Origin: Siphonobacter aquaeclarae
GTDB taxonomy: Bacteria; Bacteroidota; Bacteroidia; Cytophagales; Spirosomataceae
DNA: 64,000 nucleotides
NCBI RefSeq assembly: GCF_900103285.1
Contig: NZ_FNGS01000002.1
Coordinates: 660,064 to 724,063, forward strand
Direction: 5' to 3'
The position numbers were made by a program, and so were the translations under genes. How positions within the stretch are numbered: position 1 is the first letter of the stretch; each line of letters begins with the position of its first letter. Shown in pieces: positions 8,665 to 18,461 of the stretch. Under the pieces are notes generated by a model that saw only the letters and a program-made list of their open reading frames with translations, was not told where the DNA came from and did no database searches.

Positions 8665-10695
8665 ATGAAACCCCTTGTTGCCGCCCTTGTATTCCTTCCT
8701 GTTCTGACCTATGGCCAGGCGGACAGCCTCCGGACCCGAAACCTGGACCCGGTCGAAGTCAATGCTACCCGCCTGCATACCGCCGAAAACCGAAGCGCCT
8801 TTGCCGTGTCGGTGCTCGGTCAGCACCGCCTTCAGGTCGGGCAGCCTCAGCTTTCGCTGTATGACGCCATGGGCGCTGTACCGGGCGTATTCGCCCAAAA
8901 TCCGGATAATTTTGCGCAGGACCTCCGTATTTCCATCCGGGGTTTCGGCGCGCGGTCCTCTTTCGGAATACGCGGGCTGAAAATCCTGCTCGATGGCATT
9001 CCGGAATCCACGCCCGACGGGCAGGCGAAAGTCAATAACTTCGACGTCGGCAGTCTCGGGCAGCTCGAAGTCATCCGTGGCGCCGCGTCCGCTCTGTACG
9101 GAAATGCCTCGGGCGGTATTCTCTCTTTTACGACTGAAACACCCGCCGGGCCGTTTGCCGAAGCGCAGTTCGTCGCCGGCAGCTATGGTTTCCGGCGGTA
9201 CCAGGTGAAGGCCGGGCAGCGTTGGAAACGCTCCTCCCTCCTCCTCAATGCCGCACACAATGAGCAAAGCGGCTACCGGGATAATGCCTCGGTGAGCAAC
9301 TGGCTCGTGAACCTTAAATACCAGTATGACCTCAGTGCTACCGGAAAACTGACGTTTCTCTACAACCTGTCCAACGGTTCGGCGAATGATCCGGGCGGAC
9401 TTACCCTCCAGCAGGTCGGCGAAAACCGCCGTATGGCCCGGCCCCAGAATGTTCAGTTTCAGGCTTTTTCAGGCGCGACCCAGCACCGTACGGCGCTGTT
9501 ATATGATCAGTCCGCCGGAAAAAAACACCAGTTTCAGGCCCGCATTTTCTGGATGCGACGGGATTTCGACAACCGGCTTGCCTTCCAGGCGGGCGGGACG
9601 GTCGGGTTTATCCGCCATTTCACCGGCGGCGGCCTCAGTTACCAGTACACCGATCAGTTGGGCGCCGTCAGCTACCGCCTGAAAACCGGCGTCGACATCG
9701 AAAACCAGCAGGACGACCGCACCCGGTACGACAACCTCCAGGGCAAACAAGGTAGTCTGTCCCTCTCTCAGCTGGAAACCTTCCGGACTATCGGCACCTA
9801 CCTGCTGCAGGAAGTAGGATTGACAAAAAACCTGCTGGCGACCGTCGGTACACGCTTTGACATCATCCGGATTACTGCCGACGACCGTTTTCTGTCCGAC
9901 GGAGATCAATCCGGCAAACGCTCCTACAACCGCTTCAGCCCGACGCTCGGCCTCAACTGGGAGTTCCGCCCCCGCCGCAGCCTGTATGCTAATTTTTCGA
10001 CCAATTTTGAAACCCCGGCCCTCACCGAGCTGGGGAATAATCCGTCCAACCTTGGTGGCTTCAACCCGGAGCTTGGCCCCATGCGCGCGCGCAGCGTGGA
10101 AGTGGGTACGCGGGGTACCTTTCACCGGGTAAAACTGGACGTAGCGTTGTTTCACGTCCGGGTAGAAGGCGAAATTGTGCCGTATCAACTGGTCGATTTT
10201 CCCGGAAGAACCTTTTACCGGAACGCGGGCAACTCCCGCCGGAACGGGGTTGAAATAGGCGTGACCACCGAAGTCACCCGCGGCCTTTCCCTTTTCCTCA
10301 ATTATACCTATTCCGACTTCAAGTACCTGGCATACAGTACTATAGAAGGCTCGTTTGACGGTAAACGTCTCCCGGGCATTCCCCGTCATTTTGTCTATGG
10401 TGAAGCACGGTACTTCCTCCCCGGTGGCTTTTACGGGATCATACAGGCCAGGTATACCGGTGATTTTTATGCAAACGACGCCAATACCGTTCCGACGAAC
10501 GCGTATACGGCCGTCAACCTGCGGACAGGCTACCAGCTCAAGCTGAAGGGCTTTACGCTCGAACCTTTTGCCGGTATCAACAACCTGACCGATGCTGCCT
10601 ACTTCGCCAACGTCCAGATCAATGCGGCAGGCGGGCGGTATTTTGAACCTGCCGCCGGACGCACGTATTTTGGCGGCCTGAAACTGCGTTTGTAA
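8665..10695 (+). CDS. TonB-dependent outer membrane receptor
   Basis: A 676-residue outer membrane receptor. A signal peptide ends near residue 18 (VFLPVLTYGQADS). The plug domain follows directly, with AMGAVPGVFAQNP, RISIRGFGARSSFGIRG and LEVIRGAASALYGNASGG all typical. A 22-stranded barrel then runs to the end, with a C-terminal aromatic-rich strand ending in KLRL. Unlike SusC proteins it has no N-terminal carboxypeptidase-like domain and no SusD neighbour, so a siderophore, cobalamin or metal-chelate type substrate is more likely than a glycan (inference). It is followed after four bases by an XdhC-like gene on the same strand. A weak -7-like box, CATTTTTG, lies at 8626-8633. Confidence 0.93.
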   Translation: MKPLVAALVFLPVLTYGQADSLRTRNLDPVEVNATRLHTAENRSAFAVSVLGQHRLQVGQPQLSLYDAMGAVPGVFAQNPDNFAQDLRISIRGFGARSSFGIRGLKILLDGIPESTPDGQAKVNNFDVGSLGQLEVIRGAASALYGNASGGILSFTTETPAGPFAEAQFVAGSYGFRRYQVKAGQRWKRSSLLLNAAHNEQSGYRDNASVSNWLVNLKYQYDLSATGKLTFLYNLSNGSANDPGGLTLQQVGENRRMARPQNVQFQAFSGATQHRTALLYDQSAGKKHQFQARIFWMRRDFDNRLAFQAGGTVGFIRHFTGGGLSYQYTDQLGAVSYRLKTGVDIENQQDDRTRYDNLQGKQGSLSLSQLETFRTIGTYLLQEVGLTKNLLATVGTRFDIIRITADDRFLSDGDQSGKRSYNRFSPTLGLNWEFRPRRSLYANFSTNFETPALTELGNNPSNLGGFNPELGPMRARSVEVGTRGTFHRVKLDVALFHVRVEGEIVPYQLVDFPGRTFYRNAGNSRRNGVEIGVTTEVTRGLSLFLNYTYSDFKYLAYSTIEGSFDGKRLPGIPRHFVYGEARYFLPGGFYGIIQARYTGDFYANDANTVPTNAYTAVNLRTGYQLKLKGFTLEPFAGINNLTDAAYFANVQINAAGGRYFEPAAGRTYFGGLKLRL

Positions 10696-10699
10696 CGGC

Positions 10700-11800
10700 A
10701 TGAAAGAAATCCGAACCATTCTGGAGCGCTACGCCCAACTCGATTTTACGCAGACAAAAGCGGCGCTGGCAACGGTTGTGCGGGTCGAGGGAAGTTCCTA
10801 CCGGCGGGTAGGCGCGCGGATGCTCGTCACCGAAGACGGGCAATGGGTGGGCGGCATTTCCGGCGGATGCCTCGAAGGCGACGCCCTCAAACGGGCCCGG
10901 CTGGCCATGGCCAGCGGTGTCCCGGCATTGGTGACGTATGATACCACCGACGACGACCCCTATCAGATCGGCGTCGGGCTGGGCTGTAACGGGATTATCG
11001 ACGTATTACTTGCCCCGCTGTCTCCGGACGATGCACAAAACGCTGTCCGTCAGTTGGAAATGCTACCCGGCCGGCGCGAAAGTACGGTCGTTCTGACCGT
11101 TGTCCGGGGAGGAGCGTTGACGGGTCGGGTATTTTTATTTTCGGACGAAGCATCCTTCCGGGAGACCTTTCCACGCGCGGATTTGTCGGATACCCTCGTC
11201 GAGCATATTCATCAGCACCTGCAAAGCGGTCGTTCCGGAATCGCCGAAGCGGGTGATCTCTCCGTTTTGCTGGAAGTAGTCCCCCCGCCTATTCACCTGT
11301 TTATCCACGGCGGAAATTACGATATCTTCCCGCTGGTACGGCTGGCCAGGGAAATCGGCTGGCTGACCACTGTATTCTGCAATACCCTCAAAATCAATCA
11401 GGTAATCTTTGATTGGGCGGATGAAGTTGTTGCGAAAGATACCATCAGGCCGGTCGACGCACATACCGCCGTCCTGCTCATGGCGCATGATTTTGAGACG
11501 GACTTCCGGAATTTCGACCGGTACCGTCGCGAGGCGCTGCCCTACATCGGGCTGCTGGGACCGCGGAAACGGTTTGAGAAAATCATCAGCCGGTTGGCGG
11601 AAAACGGGGAGAAAATAGCCGACGAAAGCCATATCTACAGCCCAGTCGGCCTCGACACCGGCGCTTCTACCCCCGAAGAAATAGCGGTGGCCATTCTCGC
11701 CGAAATCCGCTCCGTCTTCTCCGGGCGGGGAGGCGGGTTACTGCGGAAACGCGTCGGACCGATTTACGGGGAAGATTACGCCGCTGCCACTCGGGAATAG
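10700..11800 (+). CDS. XdhC/CoxI family molybdenum enzyme maturation protein
   Basis: A 366-residue XdhC family protein. The N-terminal XdhC_CoxI domain shows ATVVRVEGSSYRRVGARM and GGISGGCLEGD. The C-terminal Rossmann part begins at about residue 198 with IHLFIHGGNYDIFPLVRLA. XdhC proteins bind molybdenum cofactor and promote its sulfuration before insertion into xanthine dehydrogenase-type hydroxylases. No xdhA/B or other molybdenum hydroxylase subunit is in the window, so its client is not visible. The Rossmann loop reads GGN rather than the common GAG, which may weaken nucleotide binding. It starts four bases after the TonB receptor and is probably cotranscribed with it. Confidence 0.88.
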   Translation: MKEIRTILERYAQLDFTQTKAALATVVRVEGSSYRRVGARMLVTEDGQWVGGISGGCLEGDALKRARLAMASGVPALVTYDTTDDDPYQIGVGLGCNGIIDVLLAPLSPDDAQNAVRQLEMLPGRRESTVVLTVVRGGALTGRVFLFSDEASFRETFPRADLSDTLVEHIHQHLQSGRSGIAEAGDLSVLLEVVPPPIHLFIHGGNYDIFPLVRLAREIGWLTTVFCNTLKINQVIFDWADEVVAKDTIRPVDAHTAVLLMAHDFETDFRNFDRYRREALPYIGLLGPRKRFEKIISRLAENGEKIADESHIYSPVGLDTGASTPEEIAVAILAEIRSVFSGRGGGLLRKRVGPIYGEDYAAATRE

Positions 11801-11949
11801 CAAACTGACGCCGCCTCTTCGCATAACTACTGCTTAGGTTTCCGCGCCTCTTCTCCTCAGAGCGGGCAGACACGCTGTTTCCTTTCCGGATGGTCTGTGT
11901 CGAAAGCCCGGTAAATCTGGCTTCATTATCGCGGCCAATTATTATCCGT

Positions 11950-11957
11950 TATCTTTG
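11950..11957 (+). promoter_or_regulatory. Bacteroidota-type -7 box upstream of acyltransferase
   Basis: TATCTTTG is an exact match to TAnnTTTG and lies 49 bases before the ATG at 12007. Confidence 0.55.
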
Positions 11958-12006
11958 TAACTTTTCCCCTACCCACGTATTTATTGTTGAATGATTTCAG
12001 ATCAGA

Positions 12007-13077
12007 ATGGAGCCTAAGAAATACGCGTACATTGATAGTTTGAGAGGTATTGCGATTTTGCTCGTGGTGTTGGTACATACCGGACAGCATGGTGCCCAGT
12101 TGCAGTTTATTCCCGGCCGGATCGCCGAGTTTATCCAGAATGGGAAGTACGGCGTGCAGCTTTTTTTCCTGGTCAGTGCCTACACGCTGATGTTATCGGA
12201 GAAAAGCAGGCGCGGGGAGGCGGACCACCTGACGAAGTTCCTCGTGCGCCGGATTTTCCGGGTAGCGCCGATGTATTACCTGGCGGTGTTGTACTACACG
12301 ATCTGGCGGGTAAACGGGTTTCACTTCAGCAGTTTTGACTGGCATCGTTTTCCGACAGCGCTGACGCTCTCCAATCTGTTTTTTGTGCACGGATTCCAGC
12401 CTGAATGGATCAATTCCCTGGTTCCGGGGGGCTGGTCTATTGCGGTCGAAATGACATTTTACTGCCTTCTGCCCCTGCTCATTCCCCGGATAAAAAACCT
12501 GGATCAGAGCATTATCCTGCTGCTGATTTCACTGCTGATCATGTCGGTAGCGAAGCATTTTGCCCCACCCCGCTTTCCTTTGTTCAGCTACTATTATTTC
12601 CCGAATCAATTTCCGGTATTCTGCCTCGGAATTGTGGCCTATTTCGTTACCACGACGAAGGAATCTATCCACGCTCCGGCATTGTTTTGCCTGGCTGCAC
12701 TGGCATTTACATTCAACTATACGTTTATCCCCCAGCACCTGATTCACAGTATCGCCTTCTTCCTGCTGCTACTGGCGGTGAGAAAGTATCCTGTCGGACT
12801 TCTGGTTAATCCTGCTCTGACGTACCTTGGAAAGATAAGCTTCAGCATTTACCTGCTGCATTTTATTGTTCTCCAATGGATGGGGACGTTTGGTTTCATG
12901 GATTTTCTCCCGGTGACCGGTACCTCATCCGCCCTGCTTAATTTTGCATTGAGGTATGCGGTAGTGCTGGGTATATCGGTCGTTATCGCTTCTCTGACCT
13001 ACCGGTTTGTAGAAGCCCGATTCCAGCAAACAGGCAGGAACATTCTCCGGAAAATGAACGAAAAAGCACTGGCTTAG
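12007..13077 (+). CDS. Acyltransferase 3 family membrane protein (OafA/YrhL-like)
   Basis: A 356-residue integral membrane acyltransferase. The family signature YIDSLRGIAILLVVLVHTG is at residues 8-26; the His near its end is the conserved catalytic residue. About ten hydrophobic segments follow (for example IILLLISLLIMSVAKHF and YAVVLGISVVIASLTY), and the family-typical Arg region KFLVRRIFRVAPMYYLAV is at about 75-92. Such enzymes O-acetylate or acylate surface polysaccharides, lipids or peptidoglycan precursors; the acceptor here is unknown. It is a single gene with its own promoter-like box upstream and a strong bidirectional terminator after it. Confidence 0.9.
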   Translation: MEPKKYAYIDSLRGIAILLVVLVHTGQHGAQLQFIPGRIAEFIQNGKYGVQLFFLVSAYTLMLSEKSRRGEADHLTKFLVRRIFRVAPMYYLAVLYYTIWRVNGFHFSSFDWHRFPTALTLSNLFFVHGFQPEWINSLVPGGWSIAVEMTFYCLLPLLIPRIKNLDQSIILLLISLLIMSVAKHFAPPRFPLFSYYYFPNQFPVFCLGIVAYFVTTTKESIHAPALFCLAALAFTFNYTFIPQHLIHSIAFFLLLLAVRKYPVGLLVNPALTYLGKISFSIYLLHFIVLQWMGTFGFMDFLPVTGTSSALLNFALRYAVVLGISVVIASLTYRFVEARFQQTGRNILRKMNEKALA

Positions 13078-13083
13078 GCCAAA

Positions 13084-13121
13084 GCAAAAGGGCCTCCGGA
13101 GCATTCCGGAGGCCCTTTTGC
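13084..13121. terminator. Bidirectional terminator between acyltransferase and metH
   Basis: A perfect 17-bp stem: arms 13084-13100 and 13105-13121, loop GCAT. The outer part of the stem is A-rich on one side and T-rich on the other, so it can serve both convergent genes. Confidence 0.85.
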
Positions 13122-13136
13122 TTCAGCGGAAAAAAC

Positions 13137-16100
13137 TCAGTATCCCAATGCCGGCGCCAGCCACTTTTCCGCTTCTTCGATTGTCATGCCTTTCCGGCGG
13201 GCGTAGTCTTCCACCTGGTCCTTCTGGATTTTTCCGACTGTGAAATACCGGCTGTCCGGGTGGCTGAAGTACCAGCCGCTCACGGAGCTTGCCGGGTACA
13301 TGGCATAGCTTTCGGTCAGCTCAATCCCGATTTGCTCGGCGTGCAGCAGGTCAAACAGCTTTCGCTTTTCCGTGTGCTCGGGGCAGGCCGGGTAGCCGGG
13401 TGCCGGGCGGATGCCCTGGTATTTTTCTTCGATAAGCGACTGATTATCCAGCGATTCGCCCGCGGCATAGCCCCAGAATTCCCTCCGGACACGCTCGTGC
13501 ATGAGTTCTGCAAACGCTTCCGCGAGGCGGTCGGCGATGGCTTTCACCATGATGCTGCCGTAATCGTCGAGGTCTCTGTCGTATTTCTCCAGCAGCTGCT
13601 CGACGCCGATACCGGCCGTCACCGCGAACCCTCCGATGTAATCAGGGTGTGCCGACTCCAGCGGGGCAATAAAATCAGCCAGGGAATAATTCGGCAGGTT
13701 CGCCGCTTTCAGGCTTTGCTGGCGGAGCTGGTTGAGTACGGTGAGCGTCGGCGCAGTCAGGACGTCTTCTTCTTTTGTCTGCCGGCTGATGCGGTATTCC
13801 ACATGGGTATGCGACCCGTGTCGTTCGCAGGCAACTTCCTTCGAAACTTCCTCAAACGGATGCAGGATAATATCGTCTTCGTGGCTGTTTGCCGGCCAGA
13901 ATCCGATAACTGCTCTCGCTTTGAGGGACTTATCGTGAATAATCTCCAGCAGGAGGTTATTAGCATCTTCGTACAATTTCCGGGCTTCGCTGCCGACTAC
14001 CTTGTCTTCCAGGATCATCGGGTACTTGCCATGCAGCTGCCAGGTCTGGAAGAACGGCGTCCAGTCGATGTACCGGGCGATTTCAGCCAGCGGATAGTCG
14101 TCAAACACCCGGGTACCGAGGAATGTCGGTTTGGGTGCGCGGAAGTCTGTCCAGTCGATCCTGACTTTGTTTTCCCGGGCGGTCTGAATGCTGACGAAGT
14201 TTTTGTCAGACTTGCGTTTGGCGTGATCGTCCCGCAGTTTGGCGTACTCGCGCTTGATTTCCGTAAGCACATCGGCCTGCGACTGCTCGCTTTGCGTCAG
14301 GCGGCCGGCAACGGGTACCGAGCGCGACGCGTCGAGTACGTGAATAACCGGTCCCGAATACTGGGGATCAATCTTGACAGCGGTGTGAATACGGGAGGTC
14401 GTCGCGCCGCCGATCAGCAGCGGAATCCGGAAGCCCTGCCGCTCCATTTCCTTCGCTACGCCAACCATCTCATCGAGGCTCGGCGTAATCAGACCGGAAA
14501 GGCCGATGATATCGACATTGTGCGCACGGGCTTCTTCGAGGATTCTCTCCGTCGGCACCATTACGCCCAGGTCGATGATTTCGTAGTTGTTACAGCCGAG
14601 TACGACGCCGACGATGTTCTTGCCGATGTCGTGTACGTCGCCTTTCACCGTCGCCATCAGAATTCTCCCGGCAGATGATCCGGCGGATTTTTCGGCTTCG
14701 ATGAAGGGTTGCAGGTAAGCTACGGCCTTTTTCATGACCCGCGCTGATTTCACAACCTGGGGAAGGAACATCTTGCCTTCGCCAAACAGATCGCCGACAA
14801 TGCTCATGCCGTCCATCAGCGGGCCTTCAATGACTTCGATAGGTCTGGCAAACTGCTGTCGGCATTCCTCGACGTCTTCGTCGATAAAATCGGCTATACC
14901 TTTCACCAGCGAATGTGCCAGGCGCTGATTGACAGGGAGCAGCCGCCACGAATTATCCGGGCCGCTGTCGGTCTTGCCTTTGGATTTGACAGTTTCGGCG
15001 AAGGTCACCAGGCGCTCGGTAGCGTCCGGGCGGCGGTTCAGCAGCACGTCTTCCACCAGTTCGAGGAAATCCTTCGGGATATCGTCGTAAATGGTAATCT
15101 GGCCGGCGTTGACAATACCCATGTCCATTCCCGCACGGATGGCGTGGTAGAGGAAAGCCGAGTGTATGGCTTCCCGAACCGGCTCATTCCCCCGGAAACT
15201 GAACGACACGTTGGATACCCCGCCTGATACCTTGGCATGCGGCAGGTTTTCCTTGATCCAGCGGGTGGCGTTGATGAAATCGACCGCGTAGTTATTGTGC
15301 TCCTCAATACCCGTTGCGACGGTGAGGATATTCGGGTCAAAAATGATGTCTTCTGCCGGGAAACCTACTTCGTCGACCAGAATCCGGTAAGCCCGGCTGC
15401 AGATTTCGATGCGGCGTTCGTAGTTGTCGGCCTGTCCGTTCTCGTCAAACGCCATGACTACCGCCGCCGCGCCATACCGCTTGACGGTCCGGGCGTATTC
15501 CTTGAACTTCTCTTCTCCTTCCTTAAGCGAAATGGAGTTGACAATTGCCTTTCCCTGTACGCACTTCAGGCCGGCCTCGATCACTTCCCACTTCGAGGAG
15601 TCGATCATGATGGGCACCCGGGCGATATCCGGCTCAGAAGCCAGCAGGTTGAGGAAGAGCGTCATCATCGCCACGCCGTCGATCATCCCTTCGTCCATGT
15701 TGACGTCGATGACCTGCGCGCCGGTTTCTACTTGCTCACGGGCGATGCTGAGGGCCTCCTCGAATTTGCTTTCCCGGATCAGGCGGGCGAATTTCTTCGA
15801 TCCGGTGACGTTGCACCGCTCGCCGATATTGAGGAAGAGGACTTTTTCTTTCGTGACTTCAATCGGCTCCAGCCCGGAAAGCTTCAACACCGGTTCTTCT
15901 TCAGGGAGAACGCGCGGCGCACGCTGCCCTGCCAGTTCGGCAATCCGCCGGATGTGTGCGGGCGTTGTTCCGCAGCAGCCGCCGATGATATTGATGAGGC
16001 CGTCTTTCAGGAAGCCGTCGATCGTCGCGCCCATTTGCTCGGGCGTTTCGTCGTACTCGCCCATTTCGTTGGGCAGGCCGGCATTTGGGTGCGCGGAGGT

Positions 16101-16958
16101 GAAAAACGGCGCCTTGTTGGCGAGCGTCTGCACATACGGGCGCATCAGATCCGCGCCGAGGGCACAGTTAATCCCTACCGACAGCAGCGGCAGGTGCGAA
16201 ACCGACGTCAGGAACGCTTCCGTCGTCTGGCCGGAAAGCGTCCGGCCCGAAGCATCGGTAATCGTTCCCGACACCATGATCGGGATTTCGAATTTCGTCG
16301 CTGCCGGAATATGCGCCGGCCAGGGATTTTTGCCTTCGGTGACATCCTGCAGGTAGCGGTCAATCGCAAACAGGGCTGCCTTGGCGTTGAGGGTATCGAA
16401 AATGGTTTCGACCAGCAGAATGTCGCTGCCGCCTTCTACCAGTGCTTTCGCCTGCTCATAATAAGCATCGACCAGCTGATCGAACGTAATCGCCCGGTAA
16501 CCGGGGTTATTGACGTCAGGGGAAAGGCTGGCTGTCCGGTTTGTCGGTCCCATCGACCCGGCTACATAGCGGGGCCGGTCGGGGTTCTGCCGGGTAAACT
16601 CATCTGTCACCTCCCGCGCGATACGGGCCGATTCATAATTGAGTTCATACACGAGCTCCTCCATACCGTAATCGGCCATGGCGATCCAGGTTCCTGAAAA
16701 CGAGTTCGTTTCGAGGATATCGGCGCCGGCGTCGAGGTACTCGGCATGGATGGCTTTGATGATGTCCGGGCGGGTCAGGACCAGCAGGTCGTTGTTGCCC
16801 TTGAGCGGATGGGGCCAGTCGGCAAAGCGGGCGCCCCGGTAGTCTTCTTCTTCCAGCTTGTAGCGCTGGATCATGGTACCCATCGCGCCGTCGAGGACGA
16901 GGATACGGTGGGGAAGAAGGGTTCGGATGTCAGGTTTTTGAATCGTAGTCGTCGTCAT
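13137..16958 (-). CDS. metH: Cobalamin-dependent methionine synthase
   Basis: A 1273-residue protein containing all four MetH modules, slightly longer than E. coli MetH (1227). The homocysteine domain (about 1-330) has its zinc cysteines in INCALGAD (near 264) and GGCCGTTP (near 325). The methyltetrahydrofolate domain spans about 360-620. The cobalamin cap and Rossmann domains (about 660-900) contain [11 protein letters not shown], whose His (near 775) is the lower cobalt ligand. The S-adenosylmethionine-dependent reactivation domain (about 930-1273) includes [12 protein letters not shown]. It makes methionine from homocysteine and, with ahcY at 39401-40714, covers two steps of the methyl cycle. 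It requires vitamin B12; no cobalamin riboswitch is recognisable upstream. Confidence 0.98.
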   Translation of the reverse strand: MTTTTIQKPDIRTLLPHRILVLDGAMGTMIQRYKLEEEDYRGARFADWPHPLKGNNDLLVLTRPDIIKAIHAEYLDAGADILETNSFSGTWIAMADYGMEELVYELNYESARIAREVTDEFTRQNPDRPRYVAGSMGPTNRTASLSPDVNNPGYRAITFDQLVDAYYEQAKALVEGGSDILLVETIFDTLNAKAALFAIDRYLQDVTEGKNPWPAHIPAATKFEIPIMVSGTITDASGRTLSGQTTEAFLTSVSHLPLLSVGINCALGADLMRPYVQTLANKAPFFTSAHPNAGLPNEMGEYDETPEQMGATIDGFLKDGLINIIGGCCGTTPAHIRRIAELAGQRAPRVLPEEEPVLKLSGLEPIEVTKEKVLFLNIGERCNVTGSKKFARLIRESKFEEALSIAREQVETGAQVIDVNMDEGMIDGVAMMTLFLNLLASEPDIARVPIMIDSSKWEVIEAGLKCVQGKAIVNSISLKEGEEKFKEYARTVKRYGAAAVVMAFDENGQADNYERRIEICSRAYRILVDEVGFPAEDIIFDPNILTVATGIEEHNNYAVDFINATRWIKENLPHAKVSGGVSNVSFSFRGNEPVREAIHSAFLYHAIRAGMDMGIVNAGQITIYDDIPKDFLELVEDVLLNRRPDATERLVTFAETVKSKGKTDSGPDNSWRLLPVNQRLAHSLVKGIADFIDEDVEECRQQFARPIEVIEGPLMDGMSIVGDLFGEGKMFLPQVVKSARVMKKAVAYLQPFIEAEKSAGSSAGRILMATVKGDVHDIGKNIVGVVLGCNNYEIIDLGVMVPTERILEEARAHNVDIIGLSGLITPSLDEMVGVAKEMERQGFRIPLLIGGATTSRIHTAVKIDPQYSGPVIHVLDASRSVPVAGRLTQSEQSQADVLTEIKREYAKLRDDHAKRKSDKNFVSIQTARENKVRIDWTDFRAPKPTFLGTRVFDDYPLAEIARYIDWTPFFQTWQLHGKYPMILEDKVVGSEARKLYEDANNLLLEIIHDKSLKARAVIGFWPANSHEDDIILHPFEEVSKEVACERHGSHTHVEYRISRQTKEEDVLTAPTLTVLNQLRQQSLKAANLPNYSLADFIAPLESAHPDYIGGFAVTAGIGVEQLLEKYDRDLDDYGSIMVKAIADRLAEAFAELMHERVRREFWGYAAGESLDNQSLIEEKYQGIRPAPGYPACPEHTEKRKLFDLLHAEQIGIELTESYAMYPASSVSGWYFSHPDSRYFTVGKIQKDQVEDYARRKGMTIEEAEKWLAPALGY

Positions 16959-17059
16959 GTTTACGCGAAACGATGCCGGATTGGAGTCGGCGTTGTGTCC
17001 TTGGATAAAGGGGAAATAAACATACAGGCAAAAAGGTTCGACCTTGGTAGCTGAACATA

Positions 17060-17067
17060 CAAAGGTA
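17060..17067 (-). promoter_or_regulatory. Bacteroidota-type -7 box of metH
   Basis: The minus strand reads TACCTTTG, an exact TAnnTTTG match, 101 bases before the metH ATG. It would give a leader of about 95 bases. Confidence 0.5.
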
Positions 17068-17099
17068 GTAGTTTTTCCGGGAGGGATTGCGTCCGTCTG

Positions 17100-18383
17100 C
17101 TACCCAATCAGGTTGAGGGTACTTTCCAGCCCCATCCCGCGTGATCCTTTGATGAGGATATGCGTGTGCTCCATCGGGTGATCCTGCAGCCAGACATGCA
17201 GGCCGAACTTGTCCGGGAAGTAGTAGGCCCGCGGCAGGTACTTCAGCGCATTTTGCATCAGCGGACCGGCCAGGAGCACGTAATCGAAGTGCAGCGTGGA
17301 GATCAGGCGACCCATTTCGGCATGCTCTTCGGGACCTTCCTCTCCCAGTTCGAACATATCGCCGAGAATGACCATTTTCTTACCGGCCTCGAGGGCATCG
17401 AAATTCCGGAGGGCTGCGCCCATCGAGCTGGGATTGGCATTATAGGCATCCAGCCATACCGTATTGGTTCCTTTCTGAAGAATCTGGGAACGGTTATTTT
17501 CGGCTACGTACCCCGCAAGGGCAGCATGAATAGCTTCCCCGGAAACGCCAAAATAGGTACCCAGCGTCATCGCCGCCCGCATATTGATGAAGTTATAGTC
17601 GCCCATGAGGTGCGTCGTCACTTCCTTTCCATCTGCTTCATACCGGATATTCGGATTGGTAGCCAGCAGGCGGGCGTCGCTGCGGTAGGGATGTACCTTC
17701 CCGGTATCGGCTCCCCGTTCGGCAAGCATGTCCGACAGGGTTTCGTCTTCCGCATGCACAAAAATCTCCCCGCCGGTACGAACGAGGAAATCGTACAATT
17801 CCCCCTCTCCTTTCCGGACGCCTTCCAGTCCGCCGAAACCTTCCAGGTGCGATTTTCCGATATTGGTAATCAGACCGTGGCTCGGCTCGCAGATGTCGAC
17901 CAGCTCCTGAATATCTCCCTGCCGGTTGGCGCCCAGTTCGATGACGGCCAGTTCGGTATCTTCCCGGACCGACAGTACTGTCAGCGGTACCCCGATGTAA
18001 TTATTGTAGTTTCCCTGTGTCGCGAATACCTTGTATTTCTGAGACAATACGCGGTAAACCAGCTCTTTGGTCGTAGTTTTTCCGTTCGATCCGCCAATAC
18101 CAATGACAGGTATCGAAAGCGTGCGACGGTGATACAGCGCAAGTTCCTGCAAGGCGTGCAGTACGTTTTCCACCAGGAGGCAGCGTTCGTCAACCACATA
18201 CGCCGGATCGTCCATCACGACAAACGACGCACCCGCTTCCAGGGCCTTTGCCGCGAAGGTATTGGCATCGAAGCTGGCGCCTTTCAAGGCAAAAAACAGT
18301 GCGCCCGGCTCAATTTTACGCGTATCGATTGAGACACTGCGGCAAGTCAGGTATTTTTGGTGGAGTTCGGAGACGGAAATCAT
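17100..18383 (-). CDS. murF: UDP-N-acetylmuramoyl-tripeptide--D-alanyl-D-alanine ligase
   Basis: A 427-residue Mur ligase that adds D-Ala-D-Ala to the UDP-MurNAc-tripeptide, the last cytoplasmic step in making the peptidoglycan monomer. Motifs include the ATP-binding loop GGSNGKTTTKE at residues 97-107, VIELGANRQGDIQEL, LDAYNANPSSMGAAL (the MurF-specific DAYNANP) and the late IKGSRGMGLE. The length is normal for the family. It stands alone here instead of in a dcw cluster, which is common in Bacteroidota. It starts 78 bases from the divergent T9SS cargo gene. Confidence 0.96.
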   Translation of the reverse strand: MISVSELHQKYLTCRSVSIDTRKIEPGALFFALKGASFDANTFAAKALEAGASFVVMDDPAYVVDERCLLVENVLHALQELALYHRRTLSIPVIGIGGSNGKTTTKELVYRVLSQKYKVFATQGNYNNYIGVPLTVLSVREDTELAVIELGANRQGDIQELVDICEPSHGLITNIGKSHLEGFGGLEGVRKGEGELYDFLVRTGGEIFVHAEDETLSDMLAERGADTGKVHPYRSDARLLATNPNIRYEADGKEVTTHLMGDYNFINMRAAMTLGTYFGVSGEAIHAALAGYVAENNRSQILQKGTNTVWLDAYNANPSSMGAALRNFDALEAGKKMVILGDMFELGEEGPEEHAEMGRLISTLHFDYVLLAGPLMQNALKYLPRAYYFPDKFGLHVWLQDHPMEHTHILIKGSRGMGLESTLNLIG

Positions 18384-18461
18384 ACGGGGAAAATATCAAA
18401 CGCCCGATTCAAACTACCGGGTCGTTTTCTGACGTTGTGAATCTGATCCGACAAAGATGCG

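Noticed and set aside
13260-16697. Very long open frames on the plus strand (472 and 486 codons) opposite metH
   Set aside because: They are antisense shadows of a full-length, motif-complete metH in a GC-rich region; their translations show no recognisable domain.
17025-17050. tRNA-like T-loop (GGTTCGAcc) near the metH leader
   Set aside because: No acceptor, D or anticodon stems can be formed around it.
16959-17098. Cobalamin or SAM riboswitch before metH
   Set aside because: The leader is only about 95 bases and lacks the B12-box or SAM-I core sequences; I see only a -7 box.
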